Shown piece by piece: positions 1-8,796 of a DNA stretch of 64,000 bases. The DNA comes from Peptostreptococcus sp. D1 (GTDB lineage Bacteria; Bacillota; Clostridia; Peptostreptococcales; Peptostreptococcaceae): NCBI RefSeq assembly GCF_900112955.1, contig NZ_FONP01000004.1, positions 1-64,000 on the forward strand, given 5' to 3'. Numbering within the stretch: position 1 is the first letter of the stretch; every line of letters starts with the position of its first letter. The notes under the pieces were generated by a model that saw only the letters and a program-made list of their open reading frames with translations, searched no databases and was not told the origin of the DNA. A program made the translations under genes and the position numbers.

Positions 1-74
1 GCACCATTAATATTAAGATTAAATTTTTCATTTTGTTTAAATTCTATATTTACATCATTTCCTTCTAGCTTCAT
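1..74 (-). CDS. N-terminal fragment of an unrecognised, probably phage, protein
   Basis: An ATG at 72-74 (minus strand) follows a good ribosome binding site (AAAGGAGAA, about 7 bases upstream) and opens a frame that runs off the left edge after 24 codons. The visible residues begin MKLEGNDVNIEF and are rich in Asn, Lys and Glu. No family can be recognised from so little. It lies downstream of the phage minor capsid cluster on the same strand, so a phage structural or scaffold role is possible, but this rests on position only. A terminator at 210-243 separates it from the capsid genes, so it may have its own promoter. Confidence 0.5.
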   Translation of the reverse strand, partial: MKLEGNDVNIEFKQNEKFNLNING

Positions 75-209
75 TTCTTGTTCTCCTTTTATAAAAATAT
101 ACTGGTATAGTATTGAATAGTATAATTAAATTATTTTGTATCCTTCTAAGCATTAGTATTCTCCTTCTTTTACTCTTTTGTTAGGATCAACAAAGAAGTA
201 TTTTTACAC

Positions 210-243
210 TAAAAAAGCACCCTAACTACTGTTAAAGTGCTTA
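210..243 (-). terminator. Intrinsic terminator after the phage minor capsid cluster
   Basis: On the minus strand a stem AAGCAC/GTGCTT with a loop of about 16 bases is followed by a run of six T. It overlaps the stop codon of the YjcQ-like gene and would end transcription of the three phage genes. Confidence 0.55.
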
Positions 244-552
244 TATAAATGGTGTGATGTCTTTAACATCCTTCAAACCATTCTTAATTTTTTGCATTGT
301 AGAATTTTCTTGTAAAAACTCCATACCTTTGATTGTTAATCTAGGCTCTATTGCTTTAAAGCCATACCCACCATGATAATTAATTCTTGCAAAGCCATCA
401 ATTAAACCATCATCAATCATAGATTGAAGTATTTTATTTCGTCTTTCTTCACTTATTTTTAAAGCTTCTAAAAATGTACCATCAAATATACTGCTATCCA
501 TAGATGCTTCAATTCCTACAAGAATTTTATATACTATTTTCAGATTATCCAT
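241..552 (-). CDS. YjcQ-like phage protein
   Basis: 103 residues. The layout resembles YjcQ-family proteins, which are small winged-helix-like proteins common in Firmicute prophages: a short N-terminal helix (MDNLKIVYKILVGIEAS), a helical pair with 'ISEERRNKILQSMIDDGLIDG', then a Tyr/Gly segment and 'RLTIKGMEFLQENS', the usual end of such a fold. The biochemical role of the family is unknown. It starts 8 bases after the stop of the 70-residue gene upstream, so the two are probably co-transcribed with the minor capsid gene. Family assignment is from recall of the motif pattern, not a search. Confidence 0.6.
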   Translation of the reverse strand: MDNLKIVYKILVGIEASMDSSIFDGTFLEALKISEERRNKILQSMIDDGLIDGFARINYHGGYGFKAIEPRLTIKGMEFLQENSTMQKIKNGLKDVKDITPFI

Positions 553-560
553 TATTACAC

Positions 561-773
561 CTACTTAAAATCATCTAGTGAATACCCTCTTGATTCAAGG
601 TCATTCTTCATCATATCCAATACTTCATAAAAGGCTAGTTTTCTACCATTATTGAAATCATCATCACCTTCACTCAAGGATTCTTCATACCTTTCTTGTA
701 TTCTAGAGATGATATATCCTAGAGTATCTTCAGTAATTTTCCACTTATCATCATTATTTATTTTTCCACTCAC
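561..773 (-). CDS. Small hypothetical phage protein
   Basis: 70 residues, acidic and helical, with no recognised family. The start overlaps the last 20 bases of the minor capsid gene, which is typical translational coupling in a phage structural cluster. Residues 8-45 could form a single long amphipathic helix; a run SEGDDDF interrupts it. No membrane segment, Cys pair or signal peptide is seen. A phage origin is inferred only from the overlap with the capsid gene and the YjcQ-like gene behind it. Confidence 0.55.
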   Translation of the reverse strand: MSGKINNDDKWKITEDTLGYIISRIQERYEESLSEGDDDFNNGRKLAFYEVLDMMKNDLESRGYSLDDFK

Positions 774-2154
774 TTACATCAACTCCTCTTTTTTCTAGTT
801 CTTCAATAGAATCTTCAATATTTTTCTCAAAGGTTTTTATTTCTTTCTTCCAATGCCTCACTAAACCTTCTTTATGCTTGTCTGTATAGTTATTAAACTC
901 TGGGTCAAACAGATGTGGATTAAGGACTTTTGCCTTATGTTTTTCAATCTGCTTTATATTCGACTTTATCCCCTTTGCAATCTGTTTATCTGTCTGCTTT
1001 AAGAGGTCTTTACTAGCCAACAACTGAAGATTCATCCTTCTAGATTCATTATACTTTATATTCTGAAAGTCCTCAAGCTTTCTAGGCACTTTATTACTTA
1101 ATTTTCTATATTTCTCTAATTGCTTTTTATCACTATGCCTATTCTTCCATTTCTTTTCTTCAATCAAATATTCAGGATTACTTTCAACATACTTCTTATA
1201 CCATTCATGATAATTTAATGACTTATCTACCTTTACCTCATTACCATCTTTATCCCTTGCTGTTCTAGTTCCTTCTAACTTTCCTGTATATGGTGCTGTT
1301 GCACTTCGACATCTGGGGTGCATTGGTGGATAGTTAACACCTGCTTGAGCTTCTGAAACGGAAAATATTTCATGGTCTAACTCTCTACAGGTATCCGATG
1401 TTTTAATATCAAGTGTAGCTATATAAATGTATTTTTGAACATTCATGGCTTCGTATGCTTTTTTAGTCCCGAGTCCACTGAAATATGCTTGTTCAGTGTA
1501 AATTAGTGTGGCTGCTGCTTTTTTACTGACATCTATTTTTTTAGTGATCTTATCTATTGCATCCTCAGTGTCTACACCTTGAATAGCTGATTGTATTATT
1601 ATTTCCTCCAAAGTATCCTTCAACAGTGTTCTATTTTTCCATATCCTCTCACTAAAATTTTTGCCACTCCAGGGTTTAGCAAACTCTTTTACTATTTCAG
1701 CTTTAGATAATACATTCAGATTTTTAACAGTCACTCCACTGGCCACACTAACATCAAATAAGGTTTTGTAGTAATTCGATTTTGTAGATTCATATAATAA
1801 CCTCTCTACTTTTTCATCAGTGAATTGAAAAACACCATCTATATGCTTTTGTATCTCAAAAAATGATTGTTCAAGTCGTGAAATTCGACTCCTAGCTGCC
1901 AACGTATTTAATTCTAATAAAATATTAGGGGTATCTATCAACTCCATATATTCGGTTAGCTCTCGCTTGAATTTGATGTATTCTTTACCAGTTAAAAGCT
2001 TTATAGCTAAATCATAATCTATCTCATTATTTTCAGAAAACCTATAAAATATCATTGCTATTTCTTTTTCTATCTTTTTCAAACAATTCTCAAGCTGCTC
2101 ATTAACCAACTTAATTACTTCATCAGAATCCCTCAAATCTTCGAGTTGGGTCAT
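754..2154 (-). CDS. Phage minor capsid / head morphogenesis protein, 5' end probably rearranged
   Basis: 466 residues resembling phage minor capsid protein 2 and SPP1 gp7/Mu gpF head-morphogenesis proteins, which sit at the portal end of the head. The central part (about 20-120) has the family's helical N-terminal region, including 'FKRELTEYMELIDT' and 'LNTLAARSRISRLE'. The C-terminal half carries the typical minor-head-protein block: 'TSDTCRELDHEIFSV' followed by 'NYPPMHPRCRSATAPY' near residues 252-290. The last 170 residues are Lys-rich. The annotated ATG has no clear ribosome binding site, and the first dozen codons lie on the reverse complement of an integrase fragment (plus strand, 2143-2241). 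The natural phage start was therefore probably lost at a deletion junction near 2125-2143. No portal or terminase gene precedes it, so this is a decayed prophage. Confidence 0.7.
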   Translation of the reverse strand: MTQLEDLRDSDEVIKLVNEQLENCLKKIEKEIAMIFYRFSENNEIDYDLAIKLLTGKEYIKFKRELTEYMELIDTPNILLELNTLAARSRISRLEQSFFEIQKHIDGVFQFTDEKVERLLYESTKSNYYKTLFDVSVASGVTVKNLNVLSKAEIVKEFAKPWSGKNFSERIWKNRTLLKDTLEEIIIQSAIQGVDTEDAIDKITKKIDVSKKAAATLIYTEQAYFSGLGTKKAYEAMNVQKYIYIATLDIKTSDTCRELDHEIFSVSEAQAGVNYPPMHPRCRSATAPYTGKLEGTRTARDKDGNEVKVDKSLNYHEWYKKYVESNPEYLIEEKKWKNRHSDKKQLEKYRKLSNKVPRKLEDFQNIKYNESRRMNLQLLASKDLLKQTDKQIAKGIKSNIKQIEKHKAKVLNPHLFDPEFNNYTDKHKEGLVRHWKKEIKTFEKNIEDSIEELEKRGVDVSEWKNK

Positions 2155-2241
2155 ATTAATCCAACCGCCACATTAAATATCTATTCGCACCTATATAAAA
2201 ATATGTCAAAAGAAGACATTGACTTCTTAAACAAGCTAGAT
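2143..2241 (+). pseudogene. C-terminal remnant of a tyrosine integrase
   Basis: The plus-strand frame from 2143 to the TAA at 2239-2241 reads ELGHINPTATLNIYSHLY and then KNMSKEDIDFLNKLD. The LGH..........Y pattern is the C-terminal box of phage tyrosine recombinases: the His of the LGH motif and the catalytic Tyr (here in NIYSH). The frame upstream of 2143 does not look like an integrase and instead coincides with the opposite-strand capsid gene. Only about 33 codons remain, so the enzyme is dead. It marks the former int end, and thus probably the attachment-site side, of the prophage. Confidence 0.7.
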
Positions 2242-2259
2242 TAATAATTTATAAAACAT

Positions 2260-2286
2260 TGCCACGGAGCATTACACCCCGTGGCA
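2260..2286 (-). terminator. Hairpin after nox
   Basis: TGCCACGG (2260-2267) pairs with CCGTGGCA (2279-2286) around an 11-base loop, 18 bases past the nox stop codon. On the minus strand it is followed only by AATGTTTT, so the U-tract is weak. It may act as a terminator for nox and also lies at the prophage border. Confidence 0.5.
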
Positions 2287-2303
2287 GTATTAGTATTTTA
2301 AAT

Positions 2304-3641
2304 CTATTTAGCTGATATAGCAGCCATAGTTATATAATTATACGGCTGATTGAAGTGAGGCAAGAAGAATATATCTAAAAGAGCTAATCTTTCTATAGTC
2401 ACTTTTTCCTGAATTGCCAAAGAGAACATATGGATTCCCATTGACATATCATATTCAGATGCCATCTGAGCACCAAGAACAACTCTAGTTTTCTTATCAT
2501 AAACTATTCTCAATTTAACACTTGGATTAGAAGTTTCAATAAAAGCTGGCTTCTGAAGATCTTCAAAATCAGTGTATCCAACTTCGATTCCAAGCTTTTC
2601 TGCCTTTGCTACAGTTATACCAGTAGAAACCATCTTTAAATCATAGATGCTTATACCATTTGATCCCTGTACACCAATTGATTCAATTTCAGTACCTGCA
2701 ACATTATGAGCAGCCACAATACCGCTTCTAACTGCATTTGTTGCAAGTGCTATATAATTTCTATCGTCTATCGTGTTGTCATAAACAGTTGCACAATCAC
2801 CTATCGCATATACATCCTTTATGCTAGTTTCCTGTTTTTTGTTTACAAGATAAGCACCATTTCTGAATAATTCCAAGCTATCCTTTCCTAAAGCATTATT
2901 AGGTCTGAATCCTATTGATAGAATAACCATATCTGCCTTTATTTCTTTCTTATCAGTCACTACTGCAGTAACCTTTCCATTTTCACCCTTTATTTCTTGA
3001 ACAGCCTGTCCGAACTCAAGATTAATATTATGATCTTCAAGATTTTTCTTCATTAGAGAAGTAAACGGTTCATCATAGTATGCTGGCAAACATGTATCAG
3101 CAATATCAACCATTGTTACCTTCTTTCCATGTCTTTCAAATGCCTCTGCTAATTCAACACCTATGTACCCAGCACCTACAACAGTAATATCTTTTATTTC
3201 AGGATTTTCTAATTTCTTTATTACCTCTGCAGCATTCTGGTACAATTTAACCTGCTGAACGTTTTCTAGATCCTTACCAGGAATTGTCGGTATTATTGGA
3301 AGAGATCCAGTAGCCAGTATTATCTTGTCATAAGAATCTTCTACCTCTGTTCCATCTGATAGAGTAACATACACTTTTTTATTTTCGAAGTCTATCTTGT
3401 GAACATCCGCTTCCATATGTACTTTTGCACCCATTTCTTCTAGAGATTCTTTTGTTGCATAAAATAAACCTTCTGCTCCAGAAATCTGATTTCCTATCCA
3501 TAATGCCATACCACAGCCCAAGAATGAAATATTATTATTCTTGTCATATACCACTACTTCATGTCCTTCATAATTGCCTAAAATCGTTTTGATTGCTGCT
3601 GTACCAGCATGGTTAGAACCAACAACTATAATCTTGCTCAT
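2304..3641 (-). CDS. nox: NADH oxidase (water-forming type)
   Basis: 445 residues, the usual length for Nox/CoA-disulfide-reductase flavoproteins. It oxidises NADH with O2, giving anaerobes a way to remove oxygen and recycle NAD+. Visible features: FAD-binding GxNHAG motif near 8-13 with His11, the single redox-active Cys43 in SFLGCGM, an NAD-binding GAGYIG motif at 156-161, the FAD-contacting block '[11 protein letters not shown]' near 277, and a C-terminal dimerisation domain ending in '[12 protein letters not shown]'. These match streptococcal-type H2O-forming Nox closely; CoA-disulfide reductase is the alternative. GGAGGG lies 9 bases before the ATG. It stands alone: a promoter sits just upstream and a terminator (3946-3995) separates it from the grd operon. 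Confidence 0.9.
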   Translation of the reverse strand: MSKIIVVGSNHAGTAAIKTILGNYEGHEVVVYDKNNNISFLGCGMALWIGNQISGAEGLFYATKESLEEMGAKVHMEADVHKIDFENKKVYVTLSDGTEVEDSYDKIILATGSLPIIPTIPGKDLENVQQVKLYQNAAEVIKKLENPEIKDITVVGAGYIGVELAEAFERHGKKVTMVDIADTCLPAYYDEPFTSLMKKNLEDHNINLEFGQAVQEIKGENGKVTAVVTDKKEIKADMVILSIGFRPNNALGKDSLELFRNGAYLVNKKQETSIKDVYAIGDCATVYDNTIDDRNYIALATNAVRSGIVAAHNVAGTEIESIGVQGSNGISIYDLKMVSTGITVAKAEKLGIEVGYTDFEDLQKPAFIETSNPSVKLRIVYDKKTRVVLGAQMASEYDMSMGIHMFSLAIQEKVTIERLALLDIFFLPHFNQPYNYITMAAISAK

Positions 3642-3667
3642 AATAAAACCCTCCGTTAAAAAAATAA

Positions 3668-3696
3668 TTAATAATATGTAATTTCCATCTTCGCAA
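3668..3696 (-). promoter_or_regulatory. Candidate sigma-A promoter of nox
   Basis: On the minus strand TTGCGA (3691-3696) and TATTAA (3668-3673) are separated by 17 bases, with the -10 box 27 bases upstream of the nox ATG. The rest of the 429-base gap 3642-4070 is A/T-rich; besides this promoter and the terminator at 3946-3995 it holds the motif GAAAACCTTCTCAT at 3807-3820, and no gene is seen. Confidence 0.4.
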
Positions 3697-3945
3697 ATAG
3701 TGTTTTAAAAGATAAACTTAATAAACCACAAAAAACCATGGTAAAAATTTAATATTGTTTTTATATTAACATTAAAAATTTACATAAGAACTCAAGATTA
3801 GTTTGCGAAAACCTTCTCATTTATTTGATACCCCCTAAAAATACATATAAACATTTTTTTTAATAAATTTTTAATAAATTTTTGATTATTTTAATCGCGA
3901 TATTAAAAATGTTGAACTTATAGTGTTTTAATCTTGTAATCCCAT

Positions 3946-3995
3946 AAAAAAAGACTTTACATTCAAATCATAATTTCAAAAAATGTAAAGTCTTT
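3946..3995 (-). terminator. Terminator of the glycine reductase operon
   Basis: AAGACTTTACATT (3951-3963) and AATGTAAAGTCTT (3982-3994) form a 13-bp stem. On the minus strand it is followed by a run of seven T. It lies about 75 bases past the grdD stop codon and insulates nox. Confidence 0.85.
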
Positions 3996-4070
3996 AATTT
4001 CAGACTATCTTCAAACAACAGTCCATTTACTAGCTTTTTGTATATTTATTTTTGTATTTCAATTTTATAT

Positions 4071-5213
4071 TTATTTAATAAAATCATTTTTCTTCAAGCA
4101 TTCCATAGCTGCATCAAGTTTTTCTGGAGAAATCATTACTATCGGTCCTGTACAACCCATTCCACTTTCTGCGTATATTCCATCCTTCCAAAGAGCCTTG
4201 ACAGCATCTTCAAGATCAAGAATATCCACTCCTGCAATACCTTCAGTAACTACTTCCTTTGGCGGAGCAGTTATCTCTTCAGCAGCTTCCTTAGGTGCTT
4301 TTTTAGACTTAAGCTCAGCAAACTCTTTTTCTAAACCGCAAGAAACTGCCTTCTTATATTCTTCTCTAGCAACGACATTAACTTCACCCTTAGCTATTTC
4401 AAAAGCATACTTTAATGCGTTTGCTACAACAGGAGTACCACTTGCTCTAGATAAAATTAGTACTCTTCTATCATAATTTTCGCCAATACCTGGTCCATAT
4501 CCAAAGCCTTGCGCCTCAAAATCACCACCAGTATTGAAAGAAGAAAATACCTTCATCAATAAGTTGCCAGTTAATGTATCTGTTACCATTACATCTGGAA
4601 CACCTATCAATAGGTCGTTTCCTCTCATCACAGAACCACCATCAGCTCTCATCGATTCTGCAAAATCGAAATCATATCCATTTTCCTTCAGACTCAACAA
4701 TACTTTTTCAACCTGTCTAGCACCATCTAGGTTTAAAATACCAACAGTTGGTTTTGCAATACCACAAGATTTTGCAGCTGCAATACCGTAAATGGCATTT
4801 CTTACCATTGCCTCTACTCTGTCAGTCGCTGAAGTACCTGTAGTTGTCGCCAGATACATTTCACGACCTCTACCTGGAGTAACAACTCTACCTACTGTAG
4901 ATACACCTATTGGAAAATTATAGTGCATAGTTACGCAAGCATCGATTTCTTTAGAATCTAGTAGCTGTTCCATGACTTTGTACATTTCATCTTCTGTTTC
5001 AGTTTCATAAGAAGTAAATCCTTCTGCACCTTTACCAATCAAAACTATTTCAAAGTCACCCTTATTGGCAAGTATTGCACCATTAATAAGATTTTCAGAA
5101 CCATGTTCGCTTCCAAGAGTAGTTAAGCCTACTTTTATTTTCTTTCCAAAATTACCACTTTCAATTGCATCCGCAACTTCAAGTAGAACATCTGATATAA
5201 ACCTGTTAGACAT
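4071..5213 (-). CDS. grdD: Glycine/sarcosine/betaine reductase component C, alpha subunit
   Basis: 380 residues, last gene of the grd operon. Component C takes the carboxymethyl group bound to Sec of GrdA and releases acetyl phosphate; GrdD carries the thiol that holds the acetyl group. The fold is PlsX/phosphotransacetylase-like. Gly-rich segments such as 'GYGPGIGENYDRRV' are visible, and the C-terminal motif GMGCTGPIV contains Cys354, which matches the reported active Cys near the end of clostridial GrdD. An Ala/Pro/Glu linker around residues 305-325 divides the main domain from this C-terminal piece. GGGGGAT precedes the ATG, which lies 13 bases after the grdC stop. Confidence 0.93.
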   Translation of the reverse strand: MSNRFISDVLLEVADAIESGNFGKKIKVGLTTLGSEHGSENLINGAILANKGDFEIVLIGKGAEGFTSYETETEDEMYKVMEQLLDSKEIDACVTMHYNFPIGVSTVGRVVTPGRGREMYLATTTGTSATDRVEAMVRNAIYGIAAAKSCGIAKPTVGILNLDGARQVEKVLLSLKENGYDFDFAESMRADGGSVMRGNDLLIGVPDVMVTDTLTGNLLMKVFSSFNTGGDFEAQGFGYGPGIGENYDRRVLILSRASGTPVVANALKYAFEIAKGEVNVVAREEYKKAVSCGLEKEFAELKSKKAPKEAAEEITAPPKEVVTEGIAGVDILDLEDAVKALWKDGIYAESGMGCTGPIVMISPEKLDAAMECLKKNDFIK

Positions 5214-5226
5214 ATTTTCTATCCCC

Positions 5227-6762
5227 CTATTCTTCTATCATATTTAGGGCAATATTTCTCATTGATTCTGCTATTATCTTTCTTATTTCATCCTTAGAGA
5301 TTGAAGAACCAGCTTCTTCTTCAACACCCGGGTTTCTCTCAGCAATTAATGAAAGACCATCAAATAGATTAGTCATTCTACCCAAGAACAAACTACCCTT
5401 ACCAACTATCATCGCTCTATTCTTATCACCTGTTGTCAAATCGTCGATTAAGAAACCAACATACGGAACACCAGATGGAATATGTCCCTGAGTTGGAGCC
5501 CAGCCTGGAAGACCACGCTTTGCAATAAAATCCTTTAATTCTTTCTTTTCTATTTCACCTCTAGTTGCAGCAAGAGCTCCTATCATCTTGTAGTTAGCTT
5601 CTGGTACATTACCTGCACCTGCTGGCTTCGTAATATCAGGGTTTTGCATTTCTACTGAAAATACATCTACATCAGGTATCTTTAATCCAGCTTTATCTAA
5701 TCCCTGAGTGATTAATGCCGTCATAACCGCCTGTGGAGCAGAGCCTGTTCCAACAGTATGCTTTCCAACTAGGTCAGTTCTTATTATTGGGTTAACACCA
5801 TCGTTTTCAGAAACTAATACCGCAAATCCACCAACTACGTCTTCAAGAACTGGTAAGCCCTTCTTAACATGGTCTTTTGCATTCATACCCAATTTGGCTG
5901 AAGCACCACCTGCAACAACCACAACGTTCTTATGAACACCAGCTTTTACTAAAGCCGCAGCATTTGTTAATGCATGAGCTGGACCAGCACAGAACCCTCT
6001 TGTATCTGAGCCTGTTGCATTTACAAATCCTAGCATTTCAGCGATAGATTTAGCAAAGTTACCTCCACCTCTCTGATTCATATCACCACAGGCTTCTTCT
6101 GAGCACTCAATCACATAATCTATATCTTCAAGATTAACGCCAGAGCTTCTCACAAGCTCAATAGCTGACATAACACCTGAAGCTTTCACAACAAGGTTTT
6201 CAAACATAGTATGTGCATTCAAGTTAACATCTACATCATGAGCTCTCTTTACGTATCCCACCAACTTATTATTATGGTATAAACCTTGAGCGACATGTCC
6301 GTCTATTAATTCCTGTGCATCAGAAATATCGCTACCTTTTAGTAAATGGAAGAATGATTGTAGTTCTGGATAGTTTTCTTCCAATGCTGGTCTTACCGCA
6401 GAAACAAATTCTTCTGAAAGTTTAACAAGCTCAAAAGCATCTGAAATCTGCATCAAAGCTAAAAATTCATCTTGAGGAGCTATCTGTCCAAATTTACCTT
6501 TTCTTTCACCTTTGTGTTCTATTTCGCACCATGGAAGCTTTTTATCTTCCAAAAATTCAGGTCTAAGGTTTCCTATATAAACCTGATTTGGCAAGTAGTT
6601 TACTACTTCTTCGTAGCTTCTTATTCTACCACCAATTTCTTTTAAAAATTCTGAATTCGGATTAATTTCCTGTTCTACTGTACAAGTCGTACCGTTTCTG
6701 ACAATCATATCAGGAGTATGAACTAGAACATATCCTGCACCTTTGAATACTGGGAATGACAT
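5227..6762 (-). CDS. grdC: Glycine/sarcosine/betaine reductase component C, beta subunit
   Basis: 511 residues with a thiolase/ketoacyl-synthase-III-like fold, the standard length of GrdC. It works with GrdD to make acetyl phosphate from the carboxymethyl-selenoether on GrdA. Recognisable blocks are the N-terminal 'GAGYVLVHTPDMIVRNGTT', the 'ECSEEACGDMNQRGGGNFAK' segment with the nucleophile-like Cys, the 'TRGFCAGPAHAL' segment, and 'PTQGHIPSGVPYVGF' near the C-terminus. TTGGAGGTAATACAATG gives a clear start. A strong hairpin (6802-6832) lies between grdB and this gene, and a slight change in transcript level across it is conceivable. Confidence 0.93.
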   Translation of the reverse strand: MSFPVFKGAGYVLVHTPDMIVRNGTTCTVEQEINPNSEFLKEIGGRIRSYEEVVNYLPNQVYIGNLRPEFLEDKKLPWCEIEHKGERKGKFGQIAPQDEFLALMQISDAFELVKLSEEFVSAVRPALEENYPELQSFFHLLKGSDISDAQELIDGHVAQGLYHNNKLVGYVKRAHDVDVNLNAHTMFENLVVKASGVMSAIELVRSSGVNLEDIDYVIECSEEACGDMNQRGGGNFAKSIAEMLGFVNATGSDTRGFCAGPAHALTNAAALVKAGVHKNVVVVAGGASAKLGMNAKDHVKKGLPVLEDVVGGFAVLVSENDGVNPIIRTDLVGKHTVGTGSAPQAVMTALITQGLDKAGLKIPDVDVFSVEMQNPDITKPAGAGNVPEANYKMIGALAATRGEIEKKELKDFIAKRGLPGWAPTQGHIPSGVPYVGFLIDDLTTGDKNRAMIVGKGSLFLGRMTNLFDGLSLIAERNPGVEEEAGSSISKDEIRKIIAESMRNIALNMIEE

Positions 6763-6801
6763 TGTATTACCTCCAATTTAAAAATAATTTATATACCAAT
6801 A

Positions 6802-6832
6802 TTGGTACACATAGAAACCCTACGTGTACCAA
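6802..6832 (-). promoter_or_regulatory. Intercistronic hairpin between grdB and grdC
   Basis: TTGGTACAC (6802-6810) pairs with GTGTACCAA (6824-6832). The stem can be extended by one more A-T pair, with a 13-base loop. No T-run follows on the coding strand, so it is not a normal terminator. It is placed well for mRNA processing or differential stability. Confidence 0.6.
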
Positions 6833-6856
6833 TACCAATTAAGCTATTTCTTTTGA

Positions 6857-8167
6857 TTAGTCTTCGAATACTGTCTGACCATCTACCTCTGTAGTTAATG
6901 CTTTTAATGCTTTTTCTACAAGCTTTCTTCTTAGAGCTTTTTCTTCAGCAGGATCCAATGCTGGATTTCCAAGAGGATGAGGTATAGCTATTGTTGGAAC
7001 TATTCTGTTAGCACCAACAGTCAATGAAATAGGTACAACTGTACACATGTGAACTATTGGTAGTCCAGCTCTTTCTATTTCTTTTACCATCGTTGCACCG
7101 CAACGAGTACAAGTACCTCACGTAGAAGTCATGATAACAGCGTCTACTCCATCAGCTATCAACTTCTGAGCGTATTCAGCAGCAAAAGCCTTTGATGATG
7201 CAACCGCAGTACCATTACCTACTGTAGTATAGAATTTATTGTGAAGCTTTCCAATAACTCCTTCTTTTTCTAAATCTCTCAATACATCAACTGGCAAAAC
7301 TCTATCTGAGTCAGTGTTTGCGTAAGATGGGTCATATCCACCATGAGCAGTTTCCCATCCTTCTTCTGTCAAATCATTTACACCAGTAATGTCATATTCA
7401 CCATACTTTGTAGCATTTGATGATTCAATTCTATCAGGATTTCCCTTTGGAACAATACCACCAGAAGTACAAAGTGCTATTGTGCATTTTGATAAATCTT
7501 TTATTGCTGGATTTGGATCAACTCTATCGAAGTTTGGCATTGGATATTCTGTAACAAATTCTTCGCCTTTGATCTTCTTGATTAGCATATCAACTGCTCT
7601 CTTAGATCCTCTTTCTTCAGCAAAATAGTTTACTCTGACACCCTTTTCAATATATCCTTCTTCAGCAGGAGATCCGACTTCTTCACCCTTTGCTAGCTTT
7701 GCAGCAAGAGAAGCAATCCTTGGAAGAGCCTTTCTCATACCTGCAGCAGAATTTGCAGTTTCAACTATATATAATTCTTTCTTAAACATATCAGCACCAG
7801 GATTTTCAACATACATTCCTGTCAAGGCTGGTATATTAAGTTCATTTTTCACTACACTTGTTATTGTACCACAAGCAACACCATATCTACCAGCGTTGAA
7901 GGCTGGTCCGGCAATGAATAACTGTGGATCAAATCCCTTAACCATTCCCAATACTTCTGCACTTGCTTCATCTATATTTTCATTAAAGTAACCATCACCA
8001 CAAACTACTGTAGCAACAATTTCAAATTCATCGCCTAGTTTTCCTTGTAACTGAACACTCACTGGAGGAAGTGCTTCCATTATCTTTGGTTCAACGTCAG
8101 CTTTTTCTTCTCCACCTATTCCAGCAAAGAACTGGTTAACATAATGAACTACTCTAATTTTTGACAT
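6857..8167 (-). CDS. grdB: Glycine reductase component B, gamma subunit (selenoprotein)
   Basis: 436 residues when the in-frame UGA at 7118-7120 is read as selenocysteine (Sec350). GrdB is the substrate-specific subunit: its Sec attacks glycine, bound as a Schiff base to the pyruvoyl group of GrdE, and passes a carboxymethyl group to GrdA. Around the UGA the frame reads MTSTUGTCTRCGATMVKE, the known GrdB motif with Sec followed by a CTRC pair. A hairpin CGTTGC/GCAACG with a GGT loop begins 12 bases after the UGA (7091-7105), the expected place for a bacterial SECIS. The ATG at 8167 is chosen because GGGAGGT lies 7 bases before it. grdA ends 21 bases upstream. Confidence 0.95.
7091..7105 (-). 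promoter_or_regulatory. SECIS-like stem-loop of grdB
   Basis: A perfect 6-bp stem CGTTGC/GCAACG with loop GGT sits inside the coding region, 12 bases downstream of the UGA Sec codon. Position and the G-rich loop fit a bacterial SECIS element recognised by SelB. Confidence 0.6.
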
Positions 8168-8188
8168 TATTTTACCTCCCATTGGATT

Positions 8189-8665
8189 TTACAAATATTT
8201 ACAGAATTCGCTTCTTATATCTGCCATTTCTTCAGCAATTTCGTCACAGTCAAGAACCATTTCCATCATTCCTACCTGTTCGTCGTAAACAGCTTCATCG
8301 AACTGTTCTTTCATTTCTTCTTCAGTTACGTGGAATACACTCAATCCAAGATCTACTCCTGCTAGAGGACCAGCGAAAGTTGGGTCACCTGCTGTTACTG
8401 TTTCAGCTGCAAGACCTGCAGCTTCGGCTTCTGCGGCACCTAGTAAAACCACTACATTTTCAGCTCCGAATTTATCGGCAGCATCCTTTACTCTATTCTG
8501 GTTTTCTAAGTCCATAGCCCCAGCAGCTGTTCAGACGAAGCATTCAGTAGAAGAGAAAACTACTTCAACACCGTCAACTGTTTTTACACATTCTTCGATA
8601 GCAGGACCTGGTATACCGTCTCTGTCACCGATTATAATAACTTTTTTATTACTCAAAGTTGTCAT
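8189..8665 (-). CDS. grdA: Glycine reductase component A (selenoprotein)
   Basis: 158 residues when the UGA at 8531-8533 is read as selenocysteine (Sec45). GrdA is the small carrier selenoprotein shared by all glycine, sarcosine and betaine reductases; it accepts the carboxymethyl group from component B and is reset by thioredoxin. The N-terminus reads [18 protein letters not shown], and the redox motif is CFVU (Cys42-x-x-Sec45), followed by [11 protein letters not shown], as in all known GrdA. The rest is Ala/Glu-rich ('[17 protein letters not shown]', '[11 protein letters not shown]'). The ATG at 8665 follows AAGGAGATAATTGTT. It lies between grdE and grdB, the usual order. Confidence 0.96.
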
Positions 8666-8796
8666 AACAATTATCTCCTTCATTAATATTTTTTTCAAAT
8701 GTAATTAATACATTTCACTTACATCTCATATTTCATCAATATTCAATGCTAAGATTTTACATAAATTTTTTACCGTTTTAAATCTTTAATGCAAAA

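Noticed and set aside
55-153. 32-codon ORF on the minus strand with GGAG before its ATG, overlapping the start of the partial gene at 1-74
   Set aside because: Arg/Asn/Ile-rich and overlaps another frame with a better start; no similarity recognised. Possible leader peptide, not claimed.
4038-4334. Plus-strand ORF antisense to grdD (98 codons) and other plus-strand ORFs inside grd genes
   Set aside because: Antisense to strongly conserved genes, no ribosome binding site, composition follows the real gene.
7118-7120. Apparent stop codon breaking grdB (and 8531-8533 in grdA) into fragments
   Set aside because: Both UGA codons sit at the known Sec positions of GrdB and GrdA, so the genes are intact selenoproteins and not pseudogenes or frameshifts.
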